Shown here piece after piece: positions 42,301 to 52,175 of a DNA stretch of 64,000 bases. A program made the translations under genes and the position numbers. Source of the stretch: Spinacia oleracea. Its lineage: Eukaryota > Streptophyta > Magnoliopsida > Caryophyllales > Amaranthaceae. The DNA lies in contig NC_079489.1 of NCBI RefSeq assembly GCF_020520425.1, forward strand, positions 16,020,001 to 16,084,000, in the 5' to 3' direction. Every line of letters begins with the position of its first letter. The first letter of the stretch is position 1. The notes under the pieces are model-generated. The model was not told the origin of the DNA. It saw only the letters and a list, made by a program, of their open reading frames with translations, and did no database searches.

Positions 42301-42489
42301 TTGGTGCAAATGCTTGTGGAGGAGGATTCCCAGGACATGCAGATTCGTTGGACGCTAGAAGAAATTAAGACCCTTGGTAAGGTTTTGTCCTGGTGCAGCG
42401 TTCTCAAAGTGGAACGGAAGCGGGTGGATCGAGCTCATAATCTTGCAACTGGAGCATCACAACTCACAAGACTTAATTTGCTTTTCTAA
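42301..42489 (+). CDS. Orphan ORF or terminal exon, unknown protein
   Basis: An open frame of 62 codons ending TAA, directly after a strong 3' splice site (ttactgattttcag). It opens LVQMLVEEDSQDMQ and continues IRWTLEEIKTLGKVLSW with protein-like composition. I do not recognise it. Before the LTR insertions it lay about 1.5 kb downstream of the FRIGIDA-like stop, so it could be the last exon of a lost or rearranged gene, or of an extended 3' transcript. GCN2 can be excluded because that protein ends normally at 17625. An internal 'cttggtaagg' could be a donor. Confidence 0.3.
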   Translation: MVQMLVEEDSQDMQIRWTLEEIKTLGKVLSWCSVLKVERKRVDRAHNLATGASQLTRLNLLF

Positions 42490-42695
42490 TTTCCAATAAT
42501 TTTGTTTAGTTAGTCTTTGTAAAAATTAAAAGAAATCTTATAATGTGTAGCAAATAGGGCAATTTTTATTTCTATGAAAAGTGATAACCGCGAGAATAAA
42601 ACAGTAAACGGTTAATGGGAGACATTGGTTTTGTAAGATGCTTGTAACAAGAAGTGGTTTACTTATTCAGAATAAACAATCTTATGAACATCAAA

Positions 42696-42767
42696 GCCCT
42701 TATAGCTCAGTGGTAGAGCGTCAGTCTTGTAAACTGAAGGTCCGTAGTTCGATCCTGCGTGAGGGCA
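42696..42767 (+). tRNA. tRNA-Thr (anticodon UGU)
   Basis: A 72-nt cloverleaf: acceptor GCCCTTA/TGAGGGC, D stem GCTC/GAGC, anticodon stem TCAGT/ACTGA with loop CTTGTAA (anticodon TGT at 42728-42730), T stem CGTAG/CTGCG with loop TTCGATC, discriminator A. A run of T begins 3 nt downstream, a pol III terminator. CCA is not encoded, and it does not look like the plastid trnT-UGU, so it is a nuclear gene. D-arm GCTCAGTGGTAGAGC and T-arm GTTCGATCC serve as A and B boxes. Confidence 0.95.
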
Positions 42768-42910
42768 CTTTTTTTTTCCCATTTTCAGTCTTTTGATGTC
42801 CATCTGTCTTGTTTTTTTTACTCCGTATTTTTTTTTCACTAACTACTCCGTATTTGTTGAAACGGGATACATACACAAATCTCCCCCGCCCCCTTCTAAA
42901 ATACACAAAA

Positions 42911-43611
42911 TCTATTACAGTATGTCACTTCATGTTGTAAAAAATTTCAGCCAAAATTTATTTTTCTAAAAAGTGTATCTATTTTATTTTAATTTTTATT
43001 CCCTAGCCTCTTTTCTAAACAATTTAAATATAGAAAAAAATATTAGTTTATAAATTATGAAAATAATAGATACCACGTAATAATATTTTCTAAATATTTT
43101 CTGATAATATTTTAGTCTAATCGGTACATTAATAATGGAAAATAAATTAACTCAATATGTTGGTCAAATTAACATATTACACATATAAACTACTTCCTCC
43201 GTCTCAGATTAGTTGTTACACTTACTTTTGGACAAAGTTTCAGGTGATAAATGGTTGTTTGGTTATCAATTGTTATTTTATTAAAAAAGTAGATGTGATA
43301 GGAGTTAGTGACCTGGGTATTTTTTAATTGAATGAGAGAGGGTGTGGGAACAAAAAAATATTAGTGAAAGGGAGAGATAATATAATAATTGTGGGGTCAT
43401 TCCTAATTTAGAAGTATAACAACTAATCTGGGACAGACGAAAAAGAAAAGTGTAACAACTAATCTAGGACGGAGGGAGTACATATATTAGATGAATAAAT
43501 TAAATTAATATGTTCAAAATGTAATAATTATGCAATAATTTGTGGGAAATTCATTTAAACATTTTGTCAAAAAGTTGATCAAAACTCGTGCATGCACAGG
43601 ATCTAATCTAG
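42911..43611 (+). mobile_element. Non-autonomous Helitron (copy B), carrying a MITE
   Basis: Starts TCTATTACAGTATGTCAC and ends gtgcatgcacagg..CTAG-T. Its body aligns by eye with copy A ('aacatattttgt', 'gataccacgtaa', 'ttttagtctaatcgg'). The 5' palindrome is half lost. A Stowaway MITE sits at 43193-43478. Confidence 0.65.
43193..43478. mobile_element. Stowaway-like MITE inside Helitron B
   Basis: Ends 'cttcctccgtctcagattag' and 'ctaatctaggacggagggag', flanked by TA on both sides. The right end is tandemly doubled ('acaactaatctgggacagac' just before the true end). Confidence 0.85.
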
Positions 43612-43669
43612 TATGACATAAAATTCAAGTTTAGATTCCCTCGGCTCACGGGTGTAAGCTAAGAGAGAA

Positions 43670-44393
43670 CTAGTTTAGGGGCCCATGCAACGCACGGCTA
43701 CTACTAAAGCAATTTATTATTTTAATAGTAACTAAAAGACTTGTGATATTAGGAAAACATGAAAGTAAAAAGGATATATGAAAAGGTATAAATTCAAAGT
43801 TGTGTAAAAAAAATATTCAAACGAACTAAATTTGCATATTACTATACAAAGTTAAAAATTATATTCGTTTACTTGTATGTAGAACGATCTAACAACGTTA
43901 ACCACACCCGAATGACTCAAGACTAATTTTCGAAAAGACCCGAGCATAACCGAGTTAGTCAAATACAACATATTTTGAATTGAGTAAAATCTTGATAAAT
44001 AAACTTATATGTTAGTCTACTTACCATGTATTATTATTTTAATTAACATTCTTACTTATCAGTTACCATGTATTATATTATTAATAGTAGACTAACATTA
44101 GAAGTTCATTTATCAATATTTTTTATATTTCTTATTAGATTAAAAAGTTAATACATAAATAAATTATATCATAAAGGAAAAAAATAATATTGATTTAGCT
44201 TTCCTCCAATAATATATTATGCAGTACACATCTATGGTAATTAAAATATATTTTTATCTTAGTTTCCTAAAAAAACGTAATGTAATTTATTTATTTTAAA
44301 GTAAAAAATTTAAAAAATATTTTGGCGGGAAAAAATCGCACCAGGAAATGACACGTGTCATTCCTGGTGTCTCTTTTAGTATATAGTAATAGA
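43670..44393 (-). mobile_element. Non-autonomous Helitron (copy C), opposite orientation
   Basis: On the minus strand it starts TCTATTACTATATACTAAAAG, then the palindrome accaggaatgacacgtgtcatt..cctggt (44339-44371 on plus). It ends cgtgcgttgcatgggcccctaaa then CTAG. It is back to back with copy B, with about 60 bp between them. Confidence 0.7.
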
Positions 44394-44518
44394 TATGTGA
44401 TACCTTTATGATTTAGAAACATGTCACGTCATCCACTCAGTTGTAAACCTTTTTAATGACAGTAAAAATGAGTAAAATCATAAAAGTCTTGTCATCTTAG
44501 TTATAATTTACTTGTGCT

Positions 44519-44533
44519 TTTCATACTCAACTC
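44519..44533 (+). repeat. 15-bp TSD (left) of the outer non-LTR element
   Basis: TTTCATACTCAACTC here and again at 45733-45747. Confidence 0.85.
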
Positions 44534-45140
44534 TTTTTTTTTTTGACGGGGAAGAACAATTTCATTAATAATCCGCCATACGGCATCTACAATAACAAAA
44601 TAGATCTGCATACGACAGATTCAAAGAAAATACATAACCATTACAATCAAAACAATTACTATTCTGCATCCTAAAGCACATCTCGTACTCCACCACTTCT
44701 AGCTTAACGCGAGCAGTGATTTTCGATGTTTTCGCATCTTTCCAAGTAGAGCCTTTCGCAATATGCGCCCGAATTGTTCTGATTGACGAGTTGATGATAA
44801 ACCCTAAACCTGTACGAATCCAAATCTCATTCCCAATTATTGAAACCCTAAAAAAATTCTCATCCATGGATGAGAATCAAGAACCTAGAAAACTCTAGGA
44901 AAAACCCAAATAAATTGGGAACAACCCAAGAATAAATTGGGAACAAATCAACCGAAAAAACAAAACAAGACAATACATAGGGAGAAAACAATGAAAAACA
45001 AGAATAAGGGTCGGAAATAGTCTAATATCCGAAGAAATTAGAATATTTCCGGCCTAAACGGCAAAGAAAACTAAAACCCTAAAATAGGAGAGAAGAGAGA
45101 AAAAGGAGAGAGAGAGAGAGAGAGGAGCGGCTCTGCCATT

Positions 45141-45691
45141 TTTTTTTTTTGAGAGGTAAGAAGAAGTACATTAGGAGGCCCGCCGCACGTGGGTAACTCC
45201 TAAGTAATCGTTAGAGACAATAGAAGATAAAGTGGGGCTAGTCCCCGGATCAATATACATAGTGTTTTGAATCAAATGACCGACATTAGCTATCCAGTCT
45301 GCCGCCTGATTAGCTTCTCTGTAGATGTGGGAGATGACCCAGGTGTCAAAGTGATGAGAGAGCAGGTCTTTGATATCTTTAATAATGTTGTCAAGTTTCC
45401 ATGGTGTTGCCCATATTCCCTTAACTGTATTTATGACCAAAAGGTTGTCCCCTTCTATAAGTAAGTTCTTGATTTGAAGATGAATTGCTTCTTGAATACC
45501 TTTGTGGAGAGTGAGGGCTTCCGCCATGTAGACTTGTGAGTTGCCGAGATTTGAAGTCGAGGCCTTTAAGTGTTGGCCCATATGGTCCCTGATGATGAAC
45601 CCTGCCGCAGCTGAGGAGCTTTTGCGCGATCCGTCGAAATTGAGTTTGAAATGATTTGGGGAGGTGGGAGCCAGCGAACTGTGATGTTGGT
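45141..45691 (-). mobile_element. Nested 5'-truncated LINE fragment with RNase H domain
   Basis: Flanked by the 14-bp TSD GCGGCTCTGCCATT (45127-45140 and 45692-45705). T10 at 45141-45150 is its poly(A) tail. The body encodes the RNase H-like (RVT_3 type) end of a plant LINE polyprotein. Confidence 0.85.
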
Positions 45692-45713
45692 GCGGCTCTG
45701 CCATTGCATTCAT
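45171..45713 (-). pseudogene. LINE-derived RNase H-like ORF with start codon from flanking DNA
   Basis: A 180-codon frame. Residues ~24-140 show the RNase H-like pattern of plant LINE C termini: KLNFDGS (first Asp), AEALTLHKGI (Glu), IEGDNLLVI (Asp) and REANQAADWIA. The first residues, MNAMAEP, are read from the outer element and the duplicated target, not from the LINE, so the ORF is an accidental fusion. Intact frame and catalytic residues suggest a young insertion. Whether it is transcribed cannot be told. Confidence 0.8.
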
Positions 45714-45784
45714 GTTATTAAAGGGCCCCCGCTTTCATACTCAACTCAAATACATCTAACTTGGTTTAAAATATACTTATTTTA

Positions 45785-46140
45785 CTTCCTCCGTCTCTTT
45801 TTGTTCTTTACGTTTTTCGTTTTGGGTATTTCAAAATGTTCTTTACATTTTCTTTTATATTATCACATAAATGACTTAATATTCTATCAAAATTTGTGTC
45901 CAACTATTATTTTAACCAATTAAATTCAATTGGTCATTTAGTCTCTCACACTTTCCTACGGGGACATTAAATTTTTTTCATTTCCCAATATCAGAATTTT
46001 GATAAAAGTGAAAACATTATAAATAAACGTAATTTCTCTTGTTTAAATAAAAAAAATTGAGAAATCTCGATGTAAATTAATTAATTATTAAAACGCGTGA
46101 AAAATACCAAACGTAAAGAACAAAAAAAAGACGGAGGGAG
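45785..46140. mobile_element. Stowaway-like MITE
   Basis: 'cttcctccgtctctttttgt' at the left, '..acaaaaaaaagacggagggag' at the right, flanked by TA. Inner arms 'gttctttacgttttt' and 'aaacgtaaagaac' pair. It ends about 380 bp upstream of the methyltransferase leader intron. Confidence 0.85.
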
Positions 46141-46793
46141 TATTTTCTTTTGATATGATCTTTATGGTTTGCGCTAATTATATTCAAAGTAAAAACCTCA
46201 GGACACAAACTAATTTGTAAAATTAATGTAGGGCAAATTTAGAAGAAAGAAAGACGGAGTGAGTTTTTTTTTTTTATCTTTCTTTTTTTCTTGTGCGGAG
46301 TGATTTTTTTTTTTTTTTTTATCGTGCCGATTGAATTTTTTTAATTATTTGTTATCATGCGGAGTGATTATATTTACCAAGATCTAAATGATCCAGTAGA
46401 CGACGGCCACAAGTCCCAACTGGTTAAAACTTTTAAACCTAACCATCGCCCTCTCTGATTTTCTCTCTTCACTGTTTTTTGGGTTTTTTTATTTTTCACC
46501 AAGTTCAACAATCATTAGCAGGTAATCTCTCTTGAAACTTGTCGCGTTTTCTAATTTTGTATTTGAATGCTGATTTTGGTTGTTAATTAGGATTAAAATC
46601 ACACCCTTTTTCTTTTCTAGGTCTTAAATCATTGCCAGTTTTTGTTGAATCCTTTTGATGTTGATAAAATCATTGCCAATTTCTGTTCAACTGTTTTGAT
46701 GTTGATTTAATTCAAAATACCATTGTACATTCGTGAATATAATTCGACAAATTTTGCCTATTGTTGAATAACAGGTGAAATTAATTTGTGATC

Positions 46794-47555
46794 ATGCCCT
46801 CAAAAATCGCCGATATTCGCCTTGTTGCGTCTCACCCAGAAGTTTATGAACCCTGTGATGATTCATTTGCACTTGTAGATGCCCTTCTTTCTGATCGAGC
46901 GAATTTGCTAAAACATCAACCCTCATTGTGTTTAGAAATAGGTTGTGGTAGTGGCTATGTGATCACATCATTAGCCCTAATGTTGGAGCAAGAAACTAAT
47001 AATGGGATTCATTATTTTGCAACTGATATTAACCCAGATGCAGTAGCAGTAACCTCTGAGACATTAAAGGCTCATGGGGTTCACGCCGAGGTGATGAACA
47101 TGGACATTGCCTCGGGGTTGGAGGATCGCCTTGCGGGGTTAGTGGATGTGGTGGTTGTGAATCCCCCGTATGTTCCGACCCCTGAGGATGAAGTGGGGCA
47201 AGGTGGGATTGTTGCTTCATGGGCAGGAGGAGAGGATGGGAGGAGTGTGATAGATAGGATATTGCCTGTTGCTGATAAACTTTTGTCTGAGAAAGGGTGG
47301 TTGTATATGCTTACTCTTGCTGCTAATAAGCCTTTGGAGTTGTGTGGTTTGATGAGGAGAAAGGGGTATGCATCTAAGATTATTGTTCAACGTTCGACAG
47401 AGGAAGAGAGTCTTCATGTTATTAAATTCTGGCGCGATCCTGATAGTGAAGTACAGATTAAGAAGGCAGCAGCTAACAGAGGAAATCCTACTTCTGTTTT
47501 CTCCAGATTTTCACTCTTGTCGTTCTCAGGGAATGGAAATGCTAGCTCTAAGTGA
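46794..47555 (+). CDS. HemK2/N6AMT1-type eRF1 glutamine methyltransferase
   Basis: A 253-residue AdoMet-dependent methyltransferase of the HemK2/N6AMT1/Mtq2 group, which in yeast and mammals methylates the GGQ glutamine of release factor eRF1 together with a Trm112-type partner. Seen here: VYEPCDDSFALVDAL at the N terminus, motif I LEIGCGSGY at ~49-57, acidic motif ATDINPDA near 77, and catalytic NPPYVPTP near 123, then a C-terminal strand with HVIKFWRD. Length fits the family, plus a short Ser-rich tail. The start is the ATG in 'gtgatcATGCCC'. A likely 5'UTR intron, GT at 46522 to AG at 46774, ends 19 bp before it. The coding part has no intron. Plastid or bacterial HemK/PrmC is less likely because the N-terminal helical domain is absent. 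Confidence 0.92.
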   Translation: MPSKIADIRLVASHPEVYEPCDDSFALVDALLSDRANLLKHQPSLCLEIGCGSGYVITSLALMLEQETNNGIHYFATDINPDAVAVTSETLKAHGVHAEVMNMDIASGLEDRLAGLVDVVVVNPPYVPTPEDEVGQGGIVASWAGGEDGRSVIDRILPVADKLLSEKGWLYMLTLAANKPLELCGLMRRKGYASKIIVQRSTEEESLHVIKFWRDPDSEVQIKKAAANRGNPTSVFSRFSLLSFSGNGNASSK

Positions 47556-47616
47556 TCCATTCATCAATTTCCGGGTAGAACAACTTGCAAGTTGCAACTA
47601 CTACATGGTTGCCTAG

Positions 47617-48715
47617 ACTGCATTCATTTGTAAATAGCTCTTGTATCAGCTAAATGATCAAGGAAGATTTATAATTTGGAATTTCCATGACAAATTGTTT
47701 GGGTTGGTTCAGTGATGAGCGATAATCTCTGCAAATACCATGTTGGCTATGAAGGGAAGGGTTAAAGGAGTACAAGTGAGTTGAGTTGCCTTAACTTACA
47801 GAACCAACAACGGATTTGCAACATTGGTGCTGTTATTGATCATGCTTTTGTGATTCCAACTGACTTTTTCAGAAGCTGTATTCTTCGGAAAGAGAACTGT
47901 GCGAAAAACAGTAGCTTGCTTGTATCAAAAATTGAGAATGTTGGGGAATCTAGAATCCTGAATTCCTTGCTTTATGTACAAACTTGTTGCAGCATAATTA
48001 AGGGAATTGATTAATGTACTACGTAGTATTTTCTTGCTAGTTTTACTTCACCTTTCTTCCGTTAAGACAGCTGTAGTGTTTTGAGACCAATTTTACTAAT
48101 TTGAGATTGATTACCACCATTCCCCATATGTGCAAGTTAATATCAACTTGCATTCTGATAAACAAAAGAACTTGCTTTGATAAATTTAACTGGTGTTTGG
48201 TGAATACTGTAGTAGAATATATCAATAAACAATATGGATTTCATTATTGTTTCTGTACGCAATACAAACAGAATCACTGGCAACAGAAATGCATAAATTG
48301 CAGGTGGTATTGGTGTGCTTAGCTCCTTTACCAGTGAAACATCAGAATGCTCTTAATTAAGTCATTAAAGAAGATTTCCAAAAACAAAAAAAAAAATCAT
48401 TAAGAAGATTTTTACAAGCAATAAGTTTAATTAGAGAAAAAAAATTAAGATTAGAGTAACAAAACTATGCTTCCTATTAGTAAGGAACTGAACAATACAG
48501 GTTATGAATACAGCTAATAGGTTCAAATGCTCAACTACAGTTGAATCTGCGAGTAGGGCAAGCATTTATGAAATCTAATAGGAGTAACATTTTTTCTAAA
48601 AAAAATTACACAAGGCTCCCCCTTTCTTCTTTACATCTTTAAAAAAATTGGATAAAATCATCATAGTTATGCAAGAACAATTAACCGAACTCTCCCCTAA
48701 ATCTGGTCATCAATC
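47617..48715. other. Intergenic: 3' ends of two converging genes
   Basis: AT-rich sequence between the methyltransferase (+) and ACR4 (-), holding their 3'UTRs. Short ORFs at 47781 and 48101 have no recognisable features. No transposon ends are seen. Confidence 0.6.
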
Positions 48716-51472
48716 CTAGAAATTATGCTTGAGGAACAAACTTTCCTGTGGAGAAGCAGGACCAATCTCTTCTTCCAAACTATTTAATCCCTCTGCACCA
48801 TTTCTTCCACTGCCAACAGTTTTGGACTCGGCATTCTTTGCATTTTCAACATCAGCTTCAGAAACAGAAGATTTTCTTCTCTGAGAAGAAGTGACACTTG
48901 GAAATGTAATCCATGACGGAGCTCTAAACTCAAACCGTGGATCCTCAGCTGACCCTACATCGGTATCTGAAGGGTTTGAAGATCTTTGGGATGATTTCTT
49001 ATGCATTCTGCTGCTTCCTAAAACTACCTCTGTTGGTAGTATAGGCTGCTCGCTACACGGGGTACCCATAAGAAGAGCAAGAGCTCGTTCTAAAGCTGTC
49101 GTGACTTTATCCATTGACGGTCTATCTTTCCCTCTCATTCTTACACATTTACAAGCCACATTCGCAATTCTTCTGAGAGCTTCCATTTCCAAGGGAGGTT
49201 TCAGGATAGGATCCAAAAGTGATGGCATGTCTCCTGCTTTTATCAGAGGAACTGCCCATTCAACTATATTCCCTTCTTCAAACTGCATATCTATAGCCTT
49301 TCTACCACTAAGTATTTCCAAGAGCAAAACACCAAAGCTGTACACATCAGATTTAGTAGTTAGGTAGTGAAGTCTGTAGTATTCAGGGTCAAGATACCCG
49401 AGAGTTCCTGCTGGGAGCTCAGCTAAAGGGGAACTGCTGTCTGCAGGGCCGAGGAGAGAGAGTCCAAAATCAGCCACTCGTGCATTGTGCTCTTCATCGA
49501 TGAGAATGTTCGATGACTTTATATCACGGTGTATCACAGGAGGACAAGCATACCCATGCAAGTATTCAATTCCTCGTGATGCTTGGACAGCGATGGTGAC
49601 TCTCCGAACCCAATCTAATTGCTCCTTTAATGACTTGTCTTTCGCATGGATGTGTTGGTGTAAAGACCCATGAGCCATGTATTCATAAACCAGAAGTCTT
49701 TCTCCTCCTTCTTCACAGTATCCTAGTAGATTGAGGAGATGAGCATGGTTCAATCTTGATAGCAAATCAAGTTCTGTGTGAAACTCCTTTGAGTTCTTCT
49801 TTTGATCAGAAGTCATTATAGCTCTCTTGACAGCTACTGTTGTTCCATCTTTCAAGACTCCTTTGAAGACACATGAGAAACTTCCCCTACCAACTATTGA
49901 CTCCTCTTTGAATCCACTGGTGGCTTTCTCAAGGTCTTCGTAGGAGAAAACTTTAGCTCTTCTGATCTTTAGCTCCTCCATCTCAGGCCTTATCTTCTGG
50001 TTATCTCTTGAAGATCCATTGTTTCCTCCATTTTTCTTTGATATCCAAATCCTGCTTTCTGAGCATTGACAGTTTCGAAGCTTGTATCGAACATATAAGA
50101 TTGCCAATAAAGACACTAGTATAGCCAAGAAGACAGCAAAAACAACCTCTGCCACTATGACAGGAAGCTGAATTGCCCAAAATTTCACATTTTTCTTTCC
50201 ACGAAAACTACCTGAACTAGCATTGGAGGAACAATTAGAGAAACAATCAGATGACACACAACTTGAACAGTTATATGCACATGACTGTATGTCAGATTGT
50301 TGAGTACATCCGCCTTTAAGATACATTTCATTGGGACAAGTATTCAAACAAGGCAAACATATATGATAATTTGAGTTTTTGCAGGTTGCTTGGCCTGATT
50401 TGAACTCATAGTAACCAGAAGTGCAGGGTGCAGGCTTGCATGGTCCAGGAGAGACTGCGACTGGAAGAGAGGCGGGAAACCCATATCCCCAACACATGGG
50501 TGAAAGAGATTTTTCAATGAGTATTCCACAATCAAAATAGTCACCAGCAACAATGGTGTAAACTTTGGCATCTTTTGGAGCTGGACTACCTTTATGCATG
50601 ATAAAACCCCAACAAAGCACACCGCGATCCAAACCCCTAATCCCACAAGCATGGAACCTTCCACCAGCAACAGAAAGCATTGAATCTTTTGGAGGTTTAT
50701 CCACACTGCTTGTTCCTGAATCAGCTGAGATCTCCTCTACAATGTTTAAGTTACTCCCCCAACAAAAGGCCCTAGAATCCACCCCTTCTAAAATGCCACA
50801 AACATGATATCCACCAGCTGCAATCATTTGAAACTTCAAATTCTTAGGAAGCAGGCTAAATACTCGGCTACTAGTCTCATCACCCCAGCAAAATACAGTT
50901 CGATTTTCAGCAAATAACCCACAATTAAATTCAGCACCAGAGGAAATGGACTTAATTTGCCCATCAAAAACATAATTTGAAGTCATGTTATAACCCCAAC
51001 AATCAACCAAAGAAGTGTTCCTAAGATCTCCTGTCAAGGGTGTCCTCAAACCACATAAATGATTATCACCAGCACTAATTTCAACATATCGAGCGCCCAT
51101 GTTCATGGGTTGAGGAACACCCATTTGAACAAACCCACTATTCCCCCAACAGTAAGGTTGATATGAGTCCATAAGTAGTCCACACACAAACCCATCACCC
51201 CCAACTAAACCTAGAAAACTGAGATGTGTCGGAGTCCCATATAGTATAGCTGCATTTGCACCATAACAGGCTGCAACATGAGACCCATCTGATTTCAACC
51301 CACAAAAAACAGGACCACTTTCACCATATGAAACAGCAATTGAAGACATTGAACCTAAACCAGAAACTAATAACCAAATATCTGAATAAACTACAGCAAA
51401 TACCAGAAATTTTGCTGCATATTTCAATACCGAAGAACACAAACATCTTATCAAACACCTGGTGGGTCCCAT
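48716..51472 (-). CDS. ACR4: ACR4/CRINKLY4 receptor-like kinase
   Basis: Single-pass receptor kinase of the CRINKLY4 family, which acts in epidermal differentiation and root stem-cell division. The 918-residue frame is intronless, as usual for the family. Order: signal sequence ~1-45 (FLVFAVVYSDIWLLVSGLG), seven RCC1-like 'crinkly' repeats to ~350 marked by CGL, CWG and AGDNHLCGLR motifs, a TNFR-like Cys-rich region ~360-425, TM ~432-460, then the kinase with G-loop GRGSFSCVFKG ~526, AVKRA Lys ~549, HRDIKSSN ~647, DFG ~668 and GTLGYLDPEYY. The C-terminal tail ends SLEEEIGPASPQESLFLKHNF, very close to Arabidopsis ACR4. Start: an in-frame ATG exists at 51568, but MGPTRC at 51472 precedes the hydrophobic signal properly and gives the family length. 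All catalytic residues are present. Confidence 0.95.
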   Translation of the reverse strand: MGPTRCLIRCLCSSVLKYAAKFLVFAVVYSDIWLLVSGLGSMSSIAVSYGESGPVFCGLKSDGSHVAACYGANAAILYGTPTHLSFLGLVGGDGFVCGLLMDSYQPYCWGNSGFVQMGVPQPMNMGARYVEISAGDNHLCGLRTPLTGDLRNTSLVDCWGYNMTSNYVFDGQIKSISSGAEFNCGLFAENRTVFCWGDETSSRVFSLLPKNLKFQMIAAGGYHVCGILEGVDSRAFCWGSNLNIVEEISADSGTSSVDKPPKDSMLSVAGGRFHACGIRGLDRGVLCWGFIMHKGSPAPKDAKVYTIVAGDYFDCGILIEKSLSPMCWGYGFPASLPVAVSPGPCKPAPCTSGYYEFKSGQATCKNSNYHICLPCLNTCPNEMYLKGGCTQQSDIQSCAYNCSSCVSSDCFSNCSSNASSGSFRGKKNVKFWAIQLPVIVAEVVFAVFLAILVSLLAILYVRYKLRNCQCSESRIWISKKNGGNNGSSRDNQKIRPEMEELKIRRAKVFSYEDLEKATSGFKEESIVGRGSFSCVFKGVLKDGTTVAVKRAIMTSDQKKNSKEFHTELDLLSRLNHAHLLNLLGYCEEGGERLLVYEYMAHGSLHQHIHAKDKSLKEQLDWVRRVTIAVQASRGIEYLHGYACPPVIHRDIKSSNILIDEEHNARVADFGLSLLGPADSSSPLAELPAGTLGYLDPEYYRLHYLTTKSDVYSFGVLLLEILSGRKAIDMQFEEGNIVEWAVPLIKAGDMPSLLDPILKPPLEMEALRRIANVACKCVRMRGKDRPSMDKVTTALERALALLMGTPCSEQPILPTEVVLGSSRMHKKSSQRSSNPSDTDVGSAEDPRFEFRAPSWITFPSVTSSQRRKSSVSEADVENAKNAESKTVGSGRNGAEGLNSLEEEIGPASPQESLFLKHNF

Positions 51473-52170
51473 TATACAACAAGCTAAGTCACAAAATCCG
51501 GCATTCCAAAGCCAAAAACCCCAGCCCCAGCAACAATCTTGTGTCTTAAGCAACAAACCAAATTCCAAATTTTGACAGCATGATAAAATTTTACCTCAAG
51601 AGTAGAAAACCCCAGTATAGATGCTGCCTTTTTTGCCCATTCCTCGAAGAACAGAAGCTCAAAATGGTGCAAATTTCACAAAACCCCAGTTTCAGAACTT
51701 CATTTTTTGCGCTTTTTAACACTGAAATGGTTAAATTTTAACAGTGCAAGTGTGAAAGATTGGATTTGCAAAGTGGGTTGATGAAAGTTTTCACCTTTTT
51801 GGATCAAAAAGTGTAAAAAACAGAGCTTTAATGGAGTTCATGATGATCAATACACCATTTATTTACCCAGAAAGATGTAAATTTTTGCACCTACCTTGTG
51901 TACTACTTACTTGTTTGCTGGAAAAGAATTCACAAGAATTAGAGAGAAGTATGAATTTGCTGCCACAGAAGAAGTGAGAGAAAGAAGAGAGAGAAAGAGA
52001 GTCATAAATGAGAGAGCAATGCAGGTTCTCAAAACGGGCAGGGGGTGTAGGTGAAGTCATTAAATGAGGGAGTTAATGCAAAAGCAATTTATTTTGGGGG
52101 AGAAATTTTGATTGATTTTTGCCTAGATTCCTGCACACATGGGCTTTTTGAATTAAAAAATTTAATTGTT
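51473..52170 (-). promoter_or_regulatory. ACR4 5' leader and promoter region
   Basis: No gene. On the minus strand there is a CT/GA-rich stretch (51970-52005) typical of plant 5'UTRs, and an in-frame upstream ATG at 51568 that would add 32 residues. A possible GT at 51597 could start a leader intron. No TATA box could be assigned with confidence. Confidence 0.45.
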
Positions 52171-52175
52171 TTTTT

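Larger units (their letters stand above)
44534..45732 (-). mobile_element. Outer LINE-type retroelement (internally deleted), minus strand
   Basis: T11 at 44534-44544 is the poly(A) tail of a minus-strand element; the 5' end is at 45732 (GGGGGCCC on minus). It is bounded by the 15-bp TSD. Without the nested insert it is about 630 bp. On minus it reads: 5' leader, CT-rich stretch, 'aggccggaaatattc', then a frame of up to 100 codons (44867-44565) beginning MDENFF, not recognised. A LINE with a lost middle fits best; a long SINE is the alternative. Confidence 0.7.

Noticed and set aside
42301-42489. Final exon of GCN2 displaced by transposons
   Set aside because: GCN2 ends normally at 17625 with the conserved C terminus, and the FRIGIDA-like gene lies between.
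42696-42767. Plastid-derived trnT
   Set aside because: Sequence and arms differ from plastid trnT-UGU as I know it, and a pol III T-run terminator follows.
49485-51549. Plus-strand ORFs across ACR4 (for example 48891-49367, 51256-51549)
   Set aside because: Opposite-strand shadows of a well-supported receptor kinase.
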